A DNA stretch of 64,000 nucleotides, from contig NZ_JAFCLS010000005.1 of the NCBI RefSeq assembly GCF_018131075.1, positions 62,001-126,000 of the forward strand, read 5' to 3'. Numbering within the stretch: the stretch's first letter is position 1; the number at the start of each line of letters is the position of its first letter. Below the pieces are notes generated by a model. That model ran no database searches. It worked only from the letters and a program-made list of their open reading frames with translations, and had not been told where the DNA came from. The translations under genes were made by a program, and so were the position numbers. This document shows, in pieces, positions 26,510 to 35,098 of the stretch. Source of the stretch: Bradyrhizobium sp. JYMT SZCCT0428. Lineage in GTDB: Bacteria; Pseudomonadota; Alphaproteobacteria; Rhizobiales; Xanthobacteraceae.

Positions 26510-28873
26510 CTATCCGGTAGTACCGTGCGGACGCACCAGATTGTCCGCCCAGTCTTCGGCAATGTGGGGCAGCGAGAGGTCTGGCTTCTGGTCGAGGAGC
26601 AGTTCGAGCACGCGCGGAGGCGTGAGCGGCAGCTCCTGGACGCGTTTGCCCGTTGCGTTAGCGACCGCGCATGCGATGGCCGCGCCGACATTGAGGATGG
26701 GCACTTCGCCGGCACCCTTGGTGCCGAGCGGTCCGATTGACGGCGCACCTTCGTAGAGGCTGATTTCGACCGGCACGACATCGAGCGCCAGCGGCACGCG
26801 ATAGGTTTCGAAACCGCTCTGGTTGACGCGGCCGTTGGTGCCGATCGTCACCTCTTCGTGCAAGGCATAGCCCAGTCCCTGCACGACGCCGCCCTGGATC
26901 TGGCCCTGGATCGCCCGCGGGTTCAGCGCGCGGCCGACATCCTGGACAACGCGATAGTTGAGCACTTCGACATGTCCGGTCTCGCCGTCGACGGCGACCT
27001 CGCAATCATGGACAGCGAAGACGGGGATGTCGATCGCGTCGATGAAGTGGCCGGCGACGCATCCCGGCATCGCCGGCACGCCGGCTCCCGTGAAGGCGCC
27101 GGTGCCGGAGACCGGTCCGATCTGGGCCTGGGCGCGGGTCGCGACCTCGGCGACCGTGCGGCCCGAGCCGGGCGCGCCCGCGATCTCGATACGTCCCTGG
27201 CGCATCGCGAGGTCTTCCGGTGCTGCCTCGATCATGTCGGAGGCGACCTTGAGCAGCTTTGTGCGTACCTCCTGCGCGGCCGATAGACTGGCTGCGCCGA
27301 GCGAGACCGTGGTGCGGCCGCCGCCGACGCCGACATCGTAGCCGGCCGCATCGGTGTCGGCGGCGCGCACGATCACTTTCTCGGGGTCGATGCCGAGCGT
27401 GCTGGCGACGATCTGGGGAAGGCTCTGCATCATCGAGCCGGAGCCGATCTCGACGCCTGACGTCACGAGCGTGGCCGTGCCATCGGCATTCATGTTCACG
27501 GTTGCCGCCGAAGGACCGACAAAGACGAACCAGGTTCCGACCGTGGTGGCGCGGCCAAACAGCCGACCGTCCGCAAGCTTGCGGGGCGGGGTGGCCGCGT
27601 CTCGCAGCGTGTCCATCCGCGCGAGCATCGGGCCGAGCACGTCGCCCTCGAACACCTGGCCGGTGGCGCCGAGATCGCCATCGCCAAGCACGTTGCGGCG
27701 GCGGAAGGCGAGGGGATCCATGCCGATCCGGGCGGCGATCTCGTCGGTGTGCCGCTCCAGCGCGAAGGTGTTGTAGACGCCGTTGCAGCAGCGGAACGCT
27801 CCGTTCGGAGCGGTGTTGGTGTAGACCGCACGCGAGACCATCCTCACCGCGCCGAGCCGGTAGTTGCCGCCGAGCGTGTGCGCGGTCATGGTGGTCAGGA
27901 AGATCTGCTCTCCGCCATACGCCCCGCAGTCCATCAGGACGACGGCTTCGCGCCCGACGATCTCGCCTTCGCGTGTAACCGCCGAGCGAATGCGGATCTC
28001 GGCATTCTCGCGGAACAGGCAGGTCAGCATCTCCTCCTCCCGCGAGTTGACCAGCCGGACCGGCCGGCCGCTGGCGCGGGCAAGCAGGGCGGCGAAGGGT
28101 TCGACCGCAAGATCGAATTTGAGGCCGAAGCCGCCGCCGACCGGTGGCACCGTGACGCGCACCTGCGATGCGGCGACACCCAGCAGCCGTGCGGTTGCGT
28201 TGCGGATGCCCCAGGGTACCTGGGTCGAGGTCTCGATGTGGAAACGGCCGTCTTCGTAGCTTGCGACCACCGCGCGCGGCTCGAAGGCGACATGGTTTTG
28301 GCGGCCGACGCGGAAGGCGCTCTCGATGATCTCGACGTCTGGTCTTGCGAAGGCACCATCAACATCGCCGCGGACCACTGTCGCTTCCCAGGCGACGTTA
28401 CCTTCGCGTGCCCCGCCCTCAAGCAGGATCTCATGATCGCGCCAGCCGGGATGAACGAGCGTCGCGTCAGGCGCAAGCGCCTCTGCCATGGTGAGCACGG
28501 CCGTCACGGGCGCGATCTCAACCTCGATCGCCGCGAGGGCCGCCTGGGCCTGGGCAAACGTGTCGGCGGCGATGGCGGCCAGCGGTTCGCCGTCGTAGCG
28601 GATCACGTCGCGAGCAAACAGCGGATGATCGGCGATGCCGATTCCGATCTTGCCGGGCGCGTCGGCGGCTGTCACCACCGCGCGCACGCCGGGCATGCGC
28701 GCGGCTTTGGCGGTGTCGAGGCAGACGATGCGTCCCGAGGGGACGGTGGCGCGTAGCACCGCGGCGTGCAACATGCCCGGTAGATAGCGATCGACGGTGT
28801 AGCGCGTGTGGCCGCGCAGCTTGTCACCGGCATCGCAGCGTCGGAAATCCATTGTTGCGGAAACGTCGGCCAT
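26510..28873 (-). CDS. Mo-hydroxylase large subunit with unusual GAFRCCNG active-site loop
   Basis: The 787-residue subunit is clearly xanthine-oxidase family (PPVGGGFGLKFD, catalytic E723 in GTKGAGEVPIL). The active-site loop reads GAFRCCNG at residues 358-365; xanthine dehydrogenases have GAFRGFG here and form II CoxL has AYRGAGR, so this loop with two cysteines is distinct. The start ATG 28873 has GGGAGG seven bases upstream; an earlier in-frame ATG at 28891 overlaps the iron-sulfur gene. It is the last gene of a nine-gene operon. Its ring substrate is unknown; the linked hyuAB and importer suggest an N-heterocycle or lactam. Confidence 0.83.
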   Translation of the reverse strand: MADVSATMDFRRCDAGDKLRGHTRYTVDRYLPGMLHAAVLRATVPSGRIVCLDTAKAARMPGVRAVVTAADAPGKIGIGIADHPLFARDVIRYDGEPLAAIAADTFAQAQAALAAIEVEIAPVTAVLTMAEALAPDATLVHPGWRDHEILLEGGAREGNVAWEATVVRGDVDGAFARPDVEIIESAFRVGRQNHVAFEPRAVVASYEDGRFHIETSTQVPWGIRNATARLLGVAASQVRVTVPPVGGGFGLKFDLAVEPFAALLARASGRPVRLVNSREEEMLTCLFRENAEIRIRSAVTREGEIVGREAVVLMDCGAYGGEQIFLTTMTAHTLGGNYRLGAVRMVSRAVYTNTAPNGAFRCCNGVYNTFALERHTDEIAARIGMDPLAFRRRNVLGDGDLGATGQVFEGDVLGPMLARMDTLRDAATPPRKLADGRLFGRATTVGTWFVFVGPSAATVNMNADGTATLVTSGVEIGSGSMMQSLPQIVASTLGIDPEKVIVRAADTDAAGYDVGVGGGRTTVSLGAASLSAAQEVRTKLLKVASDMIEAAPEDLAMRQGRIEIAGAPGSGRTVAEVATRAQAQIGPVSGTGAFTGAGVPAMPGCVAGHFIDAIDIPVFAVHDCEVAVDGETGHVEVLNYRVVQDVGRALNPRAIQGQIQGGVVQGLGYALHEEVTIGTNGRVNQSGFETYRVPLALDVVPVEISLYEGAPSIGPLGTKGAGEVPILNVGAAIACAVANATGKRVQELPLTPPRVLELLLDQKPDLSLPHIAEDWADNLVRPHGTTG

Positions 28874-28887
28874 CGCTGGGCCTCCCA

Positions 28888-29346
28888 TCATGTCGCGGCG
28901 AGCGCCCGCACGGCCGCTTCGACGATGCTCTCATATCCGGTGCACCGGCAGATGTTGCCGGTCAGCGCGGAGCGGACGTCGTCGCGCGTTGCGCCGGGCG
29001 TTGCCTTCATCAGATGCGTCAAAGTCACCACCATGCCGGGAAAACACATGCCGCATTGCACGGCATCGCAGGCTTCGAGCGCCTGCTGGATCGGATTCAA
29101 TGTGCCGTTTGCTGCGAGGCCCTCGACGGTGCGGACCTCGCAATCCTGCGCGAGCGCCGCGGGCATCAGACAAGACAAAGTGGGCCTGTCGTCGACCAGC
29201 ACCATGCAGGCGCCGCAAAAGCCCTCGCGGCAGACCGGCTTGACGCCGGTCAGGTGAAACTGCTCGCGCAGCACGTCGACCAGCGGCGTGACGGGATCGG
29301 CGGTGAAGCCGCGACGATCGCCGTTGACGTTCAGGGTCAGGGCCAT
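28888..29346 (-). CDS. Mo-hydroxylase small subunit, two [2Fe-2S] clusters
   Basis: The 152-residue protein binds two clusters: C39, C44, C47, C59 (VCREGFCGAC) and C98, C101, C133, C135 (CGMC, CRC). ATG 29346 is preceded by GGAGGTG; three upstream Met codons in frame overlap the region just after the FAD-subunit stop and are less likely. It links the molybdenum subunit downstream to the FAD subunit upstream. Its sequence differs clearly from the paralogue at 17486, so the two enzymes are not recent duplicates. Confidence 0.88.
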   Translation of the reverse strand: MALTLNVNGDRRGFTADPVTPLVDVLREQFHLTGVKPVCREGFCGACMVLVDDRPTLSCLMPAALAQDCEVRTVEGLAANGTLNPIQQALEACDAVQCGMCFPGMVVTLTHLMKATPGATRDDVRSALTGNICRCTGYESIVEAAVRALAAT

Positions 29347-29370
29347 GTTCACCTCCATCATCATCGGCGC

Positions 29371-30246
29371 TCAACTGCCAAGCGCGGCGATGGCCGCGCG
29401 ACGCACAAGGCTTGGCAACACGCTTACGCGGTACCAGGCCGGCACCTCGACGCTGTCGCGGCCGGTGAATTCATCGACCAGTTCGGCTGCGACCTCGGTA
29501 GCCTGTGCCGGATCCAGCACGTGGCCGAGTAACGCCGCTTCGAGCCGGACCCAGCGGCGCGCGACCGGTTCGATCGAACCGACGGCGATCCGAACGGCCT
29601 GCACACGGTTTGCCGGATCGACATCCACCGCGAGGCTGACGATGGCGACCGGGTAGTCGCCCGATTGGCGCAGCGGCAGGCGTGCATGCGCGGTCCTGCG
29701 CGCGCTCCGCGGTACGACGATCCGCGTGAGCAGCCGGCCGGGTGCGAGGCTCGATCGCATCTTGAGGAACTGTTCCAGACTGATCCGCTCGCGGTCGCTT
29801 CGGCTGGCAATTTCGACCTCGGCGTCGAGGCAGAGCAGCGCCGGCACACAATCCGCCGCGGCGAACGCCGACGCCGAGAGGTTGCCCCCGATCGTCGCCA
29901 TCGCGCGGATCGCCGGATTGGCGGCGCGGCCGGCCGCCGCTGTGAGCACGCCGAACTCGGGGAGACCGGCCAAAGCCGCCGCCAACGCCGCGTGTGTGAC
30001 CGCGGCGCCAATCTCGATCGCCTCAGTGCCGATCCGGATCGCGCTCAGTTCGGGGATTTTCCCGATCGCGACATAGTGCGGCTTGAGCTGCTCGTGCCGG
30101 ATCGGAGACCGCATGATCCAGGTGCCGCCGGCAAAGGTAGCGCCGGCGGCGCCGTAGTCGCTCAGCGCATCGAGTGCTGCCGGCAGCGAGGGCGCGATGT
30201 AGAACGATCCCGGCGGACCGCTTTGCAGGAGGGGATTAGTCGTCAT
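29371..30246 (-). CDS. Mo-hydroxylase FAD-binding medium subunit
   Basis: A 291-residue CoxM-type flavoprotein subunit. The FAD motifs are FAGGTWIM (near residue 39) and ATIGGNLSASAFAAADCVP (near 117-135). The start overlaps the stop of the upstream permease by four bases, so the enzyme is cotranslated with a transporter. That coupling is the strongest evidence that the importer and the hydroxylase serve the same compound. Confidence 0.86.
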   Translation of the reverse strand: MTTNPLLQSGPPGSFYIAPSLPAALDALSDYGAAGATFAGGTWIMRSPIRHEQLKPHYVAIGKIPELSAIRIGTEAIEIGAAVTHAALAAALAGLPEFGVLTAAAGRAANPAIRAMATIGGNLSASAFAAADCVPALLCLDAEVEIASRSDRERISLEQFLKMRSSLAPGRLLTRIVVPRSARRTAHARLPLRQSGDYPVAIVSLAVDVDPANRVQAVRIAVGSIEPVARRWVRLEAALLGHVLDPAQATEVAAELVDEFTGRDSVEVPAWYRVSVLPSLVRRAAIAALGS

Positions 30247-31256
30247 TGGCGCCGCTCCAGTCGCAGACGATCGAGCAGCACGCCGATGATGACGATCGCG
30301 CCCAGCACGACCATCTGGACGTAGCCGTCGATGCGGGTGAGATTCATGCCGTTGGAGAGGATGGTGACGAACAGGGCGCCGAGCACGGCGGTGCCGACCC
30401 CGCCGCGTCCGCCGGCGAGACTCGTTCCGCCGACCACGGCGCCCGCGATCGCCTGCAGCGACAGCGAGCCGCCGAGATTAGGTTCGCCCGAGCCGGTGCG
30501 CGCCGTCATCATGATGGCGCCGAGGGCGGCGAGGGCCGAGCACAGCACATAGGTGAGAACCAGGATGCGCTTCACCGGCAAGCCCGCCACCGCTGCGGCG
30601 CGCGGGTTGGTGCCGATGATGTAGAGCGAGCGGCCGAACACGGTACGCGCCAGCATCAGTTGCAGCACGACACCGATCGCGACGGTGATCGCGATGGCGG
30701 CAGGGACACCGAATATGTTGCCGCCGTAGAAGATCTGCGAGAACGTGCCAGGTACGCCCTGCACGGGCCGTCCGGCCGACAGCGTCGTCGCGACGCCGAT
30801 CGCGATATTGTAGCTGCCGAGGGTTGCGACAAAGGGGTTCACGCCGAGCAGCGCGATCACCACACCGTTGAACAGGCCGCACGCGATGCCGAGGCCGAAT
30901 CCGGCGCCAAGTCCGGCGAGCAGGACGGTGGTCGTGTCGTGGCCCGATGCGGTGGCGCCGGCCATCGCCAGCGCGGTGCCGACGCTGACCATCGATACTG
31001 TCGGACCAAGGGCAAGATCGAAGCCGCGTGTCAGGATGACCACAGTCTGCGCCATGGCGAAGAGTGCGAGATAGCTGGTTTGCTGGGCGATGTTGAGCAG
31101 GTTGGCCGGAGAGAGCACGCGGCCGTCGACGGCGGCAAAGCCGAGCAGCAGCACGACCAGTGCGATCGGCAGCATCGCGCGCCAGAGCCATTCGGCCGGA
31201 AGCCATCTCGTGTGACCGGTGTCCTTGGCGGCGACCGACAATTCAAGGTCAGACAC
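30243..31256 (-). CDS. ABC transporter permease, RbsC type (second of pair)
   Basis: A hydrophobic 337-residue BPD_transp_2 permease with RGFDLALGPTVSMVSVG and GGTSLAGGRGGVGTAVLG, the usual RbsC landmarks. It overlaps the other permease by eight bases upstream and the FAD subunit by four bases downstream. The pair of different permeases suggests a heterodimeric channel, unlike the single GguB. Substrates of this family are sugars, but also nucleosides, autoinducer-2 and other small polar compounds. Confidence 0.85.
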   Translation of the reverse strand: MSDLELSVAAKDTGHTRWLPAEWLWRAMLPIALVVLLLGFAAVDGRVLSPANLLNIAQQTSYLALFAMAQTVVILTRGFDLALGPTVSMVSVGTALAMAGATASGHDTTTVLLAGLGAGFGLGIACGLFNGVVIALLGVNPFVATLGSYNIAIGVATTLSAGRPVQGVPGTFSQIFYGGNIFGVPAAIAITVAIGVVLQLMLARTVFGRSLYIIGTNPRAAAVAGLPVKRILVLTYVLCSALAALGAIMMTARTGSGEPNLGGSLSLQAIAGAVVGGTSLAGGRGGVGTAVLGALFVTILSNGMNLTRIDGYVQMVVLGAIVIIGVLLDRLRLERRQ

Positions 31257-32268
31257 GGGACTTCCTCCGTCGGCTGAGTTCGTCCAGCGCCACCGCCGCT
31301 ACCATGATGACGCCAAGGAAAACCGGCTGCAGGCGGGAGTCGATGTGCAGGAGGTTGAGCGCGTTGCCGAGGATGGTCAGAAACAGCGCGCTGATGGCGA
31401 CGATCTCGACCCGCCCGACGCCGCCGCGCAGGCTGACGCCGCCGATCACGGCGGCGGCGATCGACTGCAGCATCATGCGGTCGCCGCCAAAGCTGGCCTG
31501 GCCGGAGCCGACCTGCGCGGTAAGTAATATGCCGGCGAGGGCGGCGAGCACGCTGGAGAGGACGTAGGTGCCGACGATGTGGCGCTGGATTGATACACCG
31601 GACACCACGGCCGCATCGACGTTGCCGCCGATCGCATAGACGTAGCGGCCGAACAAGGTTCGCCGCTGCGCGAACATCGTCACGAGGATGACGGCGAGTG
31701 CGAGGTAGACAGCGGTCGGCAGGCCGAACACCTGGGCACGCCCAAAACCTTTTACGAAAGCCTCGGGCATGCCGTAGACCGGGATGCCGCTCGTGATCAT
31801 GAGGCCGACGCCGGCAGTCGCCGACATCGTACCGAGCGTCACCACGAAGCCCGAGACCTTGAGCTTCGCCACGCAGAAGCCATTGACGAGCCCGACCAGC
31901 AGTCCGCAGCCGAGCCCCGCCGCGACGCCGCTTGCGATGATGAGGGCGTTGTTGCCGGGAAACGCCGCTGCCGCGGCCGCCATGGTCTTTGCGGTCACCA
32001 CACTGGCGAGCGCGACGACGGCGCCGACCGAGAGGTCAAAACCGCCCGCGATGATCACCAGCGCCTGGCCGCAGGCGACGATCGCGAGAAACGACGCGTT
32101 GCGCAGGATATTGAGGATGTTGAGGATGCCGTAGAACTGGGGATCGATCGCCGACATGCCGGCGACGAGCGCGACCAGCAGCGCCGGCAGCAATCCAATC
32201 CGTCCGACGATCGACCGGCCGGAGCCGATCGTCGTCCGAGGTGGGGTGGCGGTGAGGATCGTGCTCAT
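31249..32268 (-). CDS. ABC transporter permease, RbsC type (first of pair)
   Basis: A 339-residue inner-membrane permease with IAGGFDLSVGAVVALASV and GGVSLRGGVGRVEIVA. Its ATG overlaps the last four bases of the ATPase gene, and its end overlaps the second permease. It is about as long as its partner but clearly different in sequence, so the two are ancient paralogues rather than a fresh duplication. Confidence 0.85.
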   Translation of the reverse strand: MSTILTATPPRTTIGSGRSIVGRIGLLPALLVALVAGMSAIDPQFYGILNILNILRNASFLAIVACGQALVIIAGGFDLSVGAVVALASVVTAKTMAAAAAAFPGNNALIIASGVAAGLGCGLLVGLVNGFCVAKLKVSGFVVTLGTMSATAGVGLMITSGIPVYGMPEAFVKGFGRAQVFGLPTAVYLALAVILVTMFAQRRTLFGRYVYAIGGNVDAAVVSGVSIQRHIVGTYVLSSVLAALAGILLTAQVGSGQASFGGDRMMLQSIAAAVIGGVSLRGGVGRVEIVAISALFLTILGNALNLLHIDSRLQPVFLGVIMVAAVALDELSRRRKSRV

Positions 32269-33803
32269 GCCACCTCCGCCGCAAGGTGATCCCGGAAGAA
32301 GCTCGCAAGCACGTTCTGCTCGGTCTTCTCGGCGCCCTTCAGCTCGGCGGCGACCCGGCCATGGTGCATGACGTAGAGCCGGTTCGAGAGCGCCAGCACT
32401 TCCGGCAATTCGGAAGACACCACGATGACCGCAGCGCCGGCCTCGACGAGACGCTTCATGAATTCGTAGACTTCGAGCTTGGCGCCGACGTCGATGCCGA
32501 CGCTCGGCTCGTCGAACAGGAAGACGGTCAGCTCGCGCGTCAGCGCGCGCCCGAGCATGACCTTCTGGCGGTTGCCCCCGGACAGCGCGCCTGCGGTCCG
32601 CTCGATGTTGGGCGGCCTGAGCTGCAACTGCTCCATGATGCCGGCGATCGTGATGCGCTCGGCAGCCTGTCGCAGCACGCCGAAGCGGGCGAAGGCAGGT
32701 AGGTCGAGCCCGGTCATCGAGGCGTTCTCGCGGATCGGACGCGACAGCGCGAGCCCTTCGGCGATCCGGTTGGCGGGGAAATAGGCGATGCCGTGCTTCA
32801 GGCTGCGCCGCGGTGTGGGGAATTCGTAACGCAAGCCATCGATCCGGACCACGCCCGAAGCCATCGGTTCAAGCCCGTAGATGGCGCGGATCAGCTCCGA
32901 TTTGCCGCAGCCGACGAGGCCTGCAATGCCGGTGATCTCGCCCGCCTGGGCGTAGAAGTTCACGTCGCGAACGCTGCCGTCGGTCAAGGTGAGGTTTTCG
33001 ACGTCGACCATGACCTTGTCCGGCTTGTGCGCGATCGTCGGAAACAGCAGGTCGATCTTGCGGCCGGTCATCAGTTCGACCAGTTCGCCGTCGGTCGACG
33101 TGGCGGCATCGAGGGTGCGGATATGGCGGCCGTCGCGCAACACGGTCACGCGGTCGGCAAGCGCGCGGATCTCGCGCATGCGGTGCGAGACATAGATCAG
33201 TCCGACATTCTGGCTCTTCAGCCGCGCAATCAACTCGAACAGCCGTCCGGTCTCGCGCTCCGTCAGCGAGGCGGTCGGCTCGTCGAGGATGAGCAGGCGC
33301 ACCCGGCCGAGCAGCGCCTTGGCGATCTCCGTCATCTGCTGGTGCGCGCGGGAGAGATCGTCAACCCGCTGCGATGGATCAAGGTCGAAGCCGAGTTCGT
33401 CGATCAGCGCCCGGGCCCGCTTGCGCATCTCGCGCGTCCGCAGCACGCCGCGGCTCGACACTTCGCGGCCGAGGAACAGGTTCTCCTCCACGGTGAGGCT
33501 TGGAACCAGCGAGAACTCCTGGAACACCGGGCTGATGCCGATCGCGCGCGCCCGCTGCGGCGTGAGGTGGCGGATTTCCTCGCCGCCGAAATGGAATGTG
33601 CCTTCGTCGGGCGGAAACGTCCCCGACACCACGTTGATCAGGGTCGATTTGCCGGCGCCATTCTCGCCGAACAACACATGCAGCTCGCCGGCACGGACAT
33701 CGAGATCGACCCGGTCGAGCGCACGGACGCCGGAGAATCGTTTTGAGATCCCCCGCAATGCGAGCAGGGGCCCAGTCTGCTTCAAGTCGATGTCGACATC
33801 CAT
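32265..33803 (-). CDS. ABC transporter ATP-binding protein, RbsA type (double ATPase)
   Basis: The 512-residue protein has two ABC modules. The first carries [11 protein letters not shown] (Walker A), the Q-loop PVFQEFSLVP and [12 protein letters not shown]. The second has the weak P-loop GLVGCGKSELI, LSGGNRQKVMLGRAL and FLFDEPSVGID. It powers the two RbsC-type permeases encoded next. The start is separated from the binding-protein stop by 90 bases holding a hairpin and a small repeat. Confidence 0.87.
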   Translation of the reverse strand: MDVDIDLKQTGPLLALRGISKRFSGVRALDRVDLDVRAGELHVLFGENGAGKSTLINVVSGTFPPDEGTFHFGGEEIRHLTPQRARAIGISPVFQEFSLVPSLTVEENLFLGREVSSRGVLRTREMRKRARALIDELGFDLDPSQRVDDLSRAHQQMTEIAKALLGRVRLLILDEPTASLTERETGRLFELIARLKSQNVGLIYVSHRMREIRALADRVTVLRDGRHIRTLDAATSTDGELVELMTGRKIDLLFPTIAHKPDKVMVDVENLTLTDGSVRDVNFYAQAGEITGIAGLVGCGKSELIRAIYGLEPMASGVVRIDGLRYEFPTPRRSLKHGIAYFPANRIAEGLALSRPIRENASMTGLDLPAFARFGVLRQAAERITIAGIMEQLQLRPPNIERTAGALSGGNRQKVMLGRALTRELTVFLFDEPSVGIDVGAKLEVYEFMKRLVEAGAAVIVVSSELPEVLALSNRLYVMHHGRVAAELKGAEKTEQNVLASFFRDHLAAEVA

Positions 33804-33831
33804 CCCCGTCTCCGCAGGCGGCCGGTAAGCG

Positions 33832-33854
33832 GGCGGGAGCGCTTGTCTCCCGCC
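33832..33854 (-). promoter_or_regulatory. 8-bp hairpin between TorT-like binding protein and ATPase genes
   Basis: GGCGGGAG (33832-33839) pairs with CTCCCGCC (33847-33854) around a 7-base loop. On the coding (minus) strand it lies 40 bases after the binding-protein stop, the same relative place as in the other two ABC operons with hairpins. Confidence 0.6.
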
Positions 33855-33870
33855 GGTGTGTTGCCGGGGC

Positions 33871-33903
33871 TTACTTAGGTCTTACTTGAGGTTTTACTTG
33901 GCC
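33871..33903 (-). repeat. Tandem short repeats carrying the stop codon of the TorT-like gene
   Basis: TTACTT recurs at 33871, 33882 and 33894 within near-repeats of 11-12 bases. On the coding strand each copy reads AAGTAA, that is Lys plus stop; the first one read (33894 end) is the actual stop. This resembles the triplicated stop region at 11512-11556. Confidence 0.75.
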
Positions 33904-34991
33904 TTGACGGAGTAGACCGGCTTCCAGCTTCCGGGCGCCAGCACGAGGCCCATCTGCAGCTTCGGCACGGTGGTCTTGTCGACCGCCGAGGCCAGTGGCT
34001 GGGCGAGGCTCATCACGGGCTTCTTCTCGATCAGGCGCACCGCCTGATCGACCGAGACGGCGCCTTCGCCGACCGGGTACTGGGTCGCAAAGGCGAGCAC
34101 GTCGCCGCGGTTCAGTGCATCGAGCATGGCCTGGTTCTCGTAGGAGGACATGATCTTCATGTCGCTGCGGCTGGCTTCCGCGACCGCGCCGATCGCCGCT
34201 TCGGCGGTGGGTGCGGTGCCCCAGATCACGTTCATGCCCGGATAGGCCTGCAGCGCGTCCTGAATCAACTGGAGTTGGACCGCAACGCCGGAGTCGCCGA
34301 ACTTCTCGGCAAGGACCTTGGCGTTCGGATTCTTCGCCACCGCTTTCTTGAAACCTTCATTGAAGGATTCCGCCCAGCCCGAGCCGGCCGGACCCGGGAA
34401 TGTCACGATGTTGAGTTTGGCGTCGGGCTTGGCCTGCGCCAGCAGGCCTTCGCCGGTCACCCCGCCCATGGCGACGAAGTCGACATAGATCGCGGCGGGC
34501 AGGGCGTTGGGCGGAAGCGGATTGGCGACACCGACGACCGGCACTCCCTTGGCCTTGGCTTCCTCGAACTTCTTGCTGAGACCCGCACCGGATATCGCAC
34601 CGACAATGATCGCGTCAGCGCCGCTCGCCATGCAATCGTCGAATTGCGAGAGCTGCTTCGGCAGGTTCTCATAGCCACCGGCCTCGTAGAGGGTCATGTT
34701 GACGTTCATCGTTTCGGCCTGCTTGACGATGCCGTAGGCGACCGCCACCCAAAAACTGTCCTTCATATGCGGGAACAGCACGCAGAGCTTGTAGGGCTTT
34801 TCGGCCTTCGGCAGCGGTGTGTACTCCGCCGGCTTCGGTGTGCCGGACGAGGCGTCGTAGACCTTCATTGGAAACCAGGGCGTCTCGGCCGCGGCGGGCG
34901 AGATCGCCGCAAGTGCGAGGCCCGCGGCGATGCAGAGCGTGGAGCGGATCGGCCGAAGCCGGTTGACGGGAAGGCGCGTCGTACTGGTCAT
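33894..34991 (-). CDS. TorT-like periplasmic binding protein of an ABC importer
   Basis: The 365-residue protein has a signal peptide (about residues 1-36, ending SPAAAE). The mature start ETPWFPMKVYD, the KLCVLFPHMKDSFWVAVAYG segment, LYEAGGYENL and VVGVANPLP closely follow the pattern of TorT, the periplasmic partner of the TorS kinase for trimethylamine N-oxide. No TorS or TMAO reductase is here; the protein is instead followed by RbsA/RbsC-type genes, so it most likely delivers a ligand to them. ATG 34991 has a GAGGA ribosome site; the open frame upstream is not convincing. Ligand unknown. Confidence 0.8.
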   Translation of the reverse strand: MTSTTRLPVNRLRPIRSTLCIAAGLALAAISPAAAETPWFPMKVYDASSGTPKPAEYTPLPKAEKPYKLCVLFPHMKDSFWVAVAYGIVKQAETMNVNMTLYEAGGYENLPKQLSQFDDCMASGADAIIVGAISGAGLSKKFEEAKAKGVPVVGVANPLPPNALPAAIYVDFVAMGGVTGEGLLAQAKPDAKLNIVTFPGPAGSGWAESFNEGFKKAVAKNPNAKVLAEKFGDSGVAVQLQLIQDALQAYPGMNVIWGTAPTAEAAIGAVAEASRSDMKIMSSYENQAMLDALNRGDVLAFATQYPVGEGAVSVDQAVRLIEKKPVMSLAQPLASAVDKTTVPKLQMGLVLAPGSWKPVYSVKAK

Positions 34992-35098
34992 AGCTCTATC
35001 CTCATGGTTCGAATGAAAGGGCGAGGGCCGACGAGTTCGGCTCCCCATTTGCATGCGCGCGCCGCGCCGCCCGTGGGCGACGCGGTTGCCGGCGGGGA

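Noticed and set aside
30246..31277. Plus-strand frame opposite the RbsC-type permease
   Set aside because: Extremely His/Arg/Asp-rich shadow with no recognisable domain, while the minus strand is a good permease.
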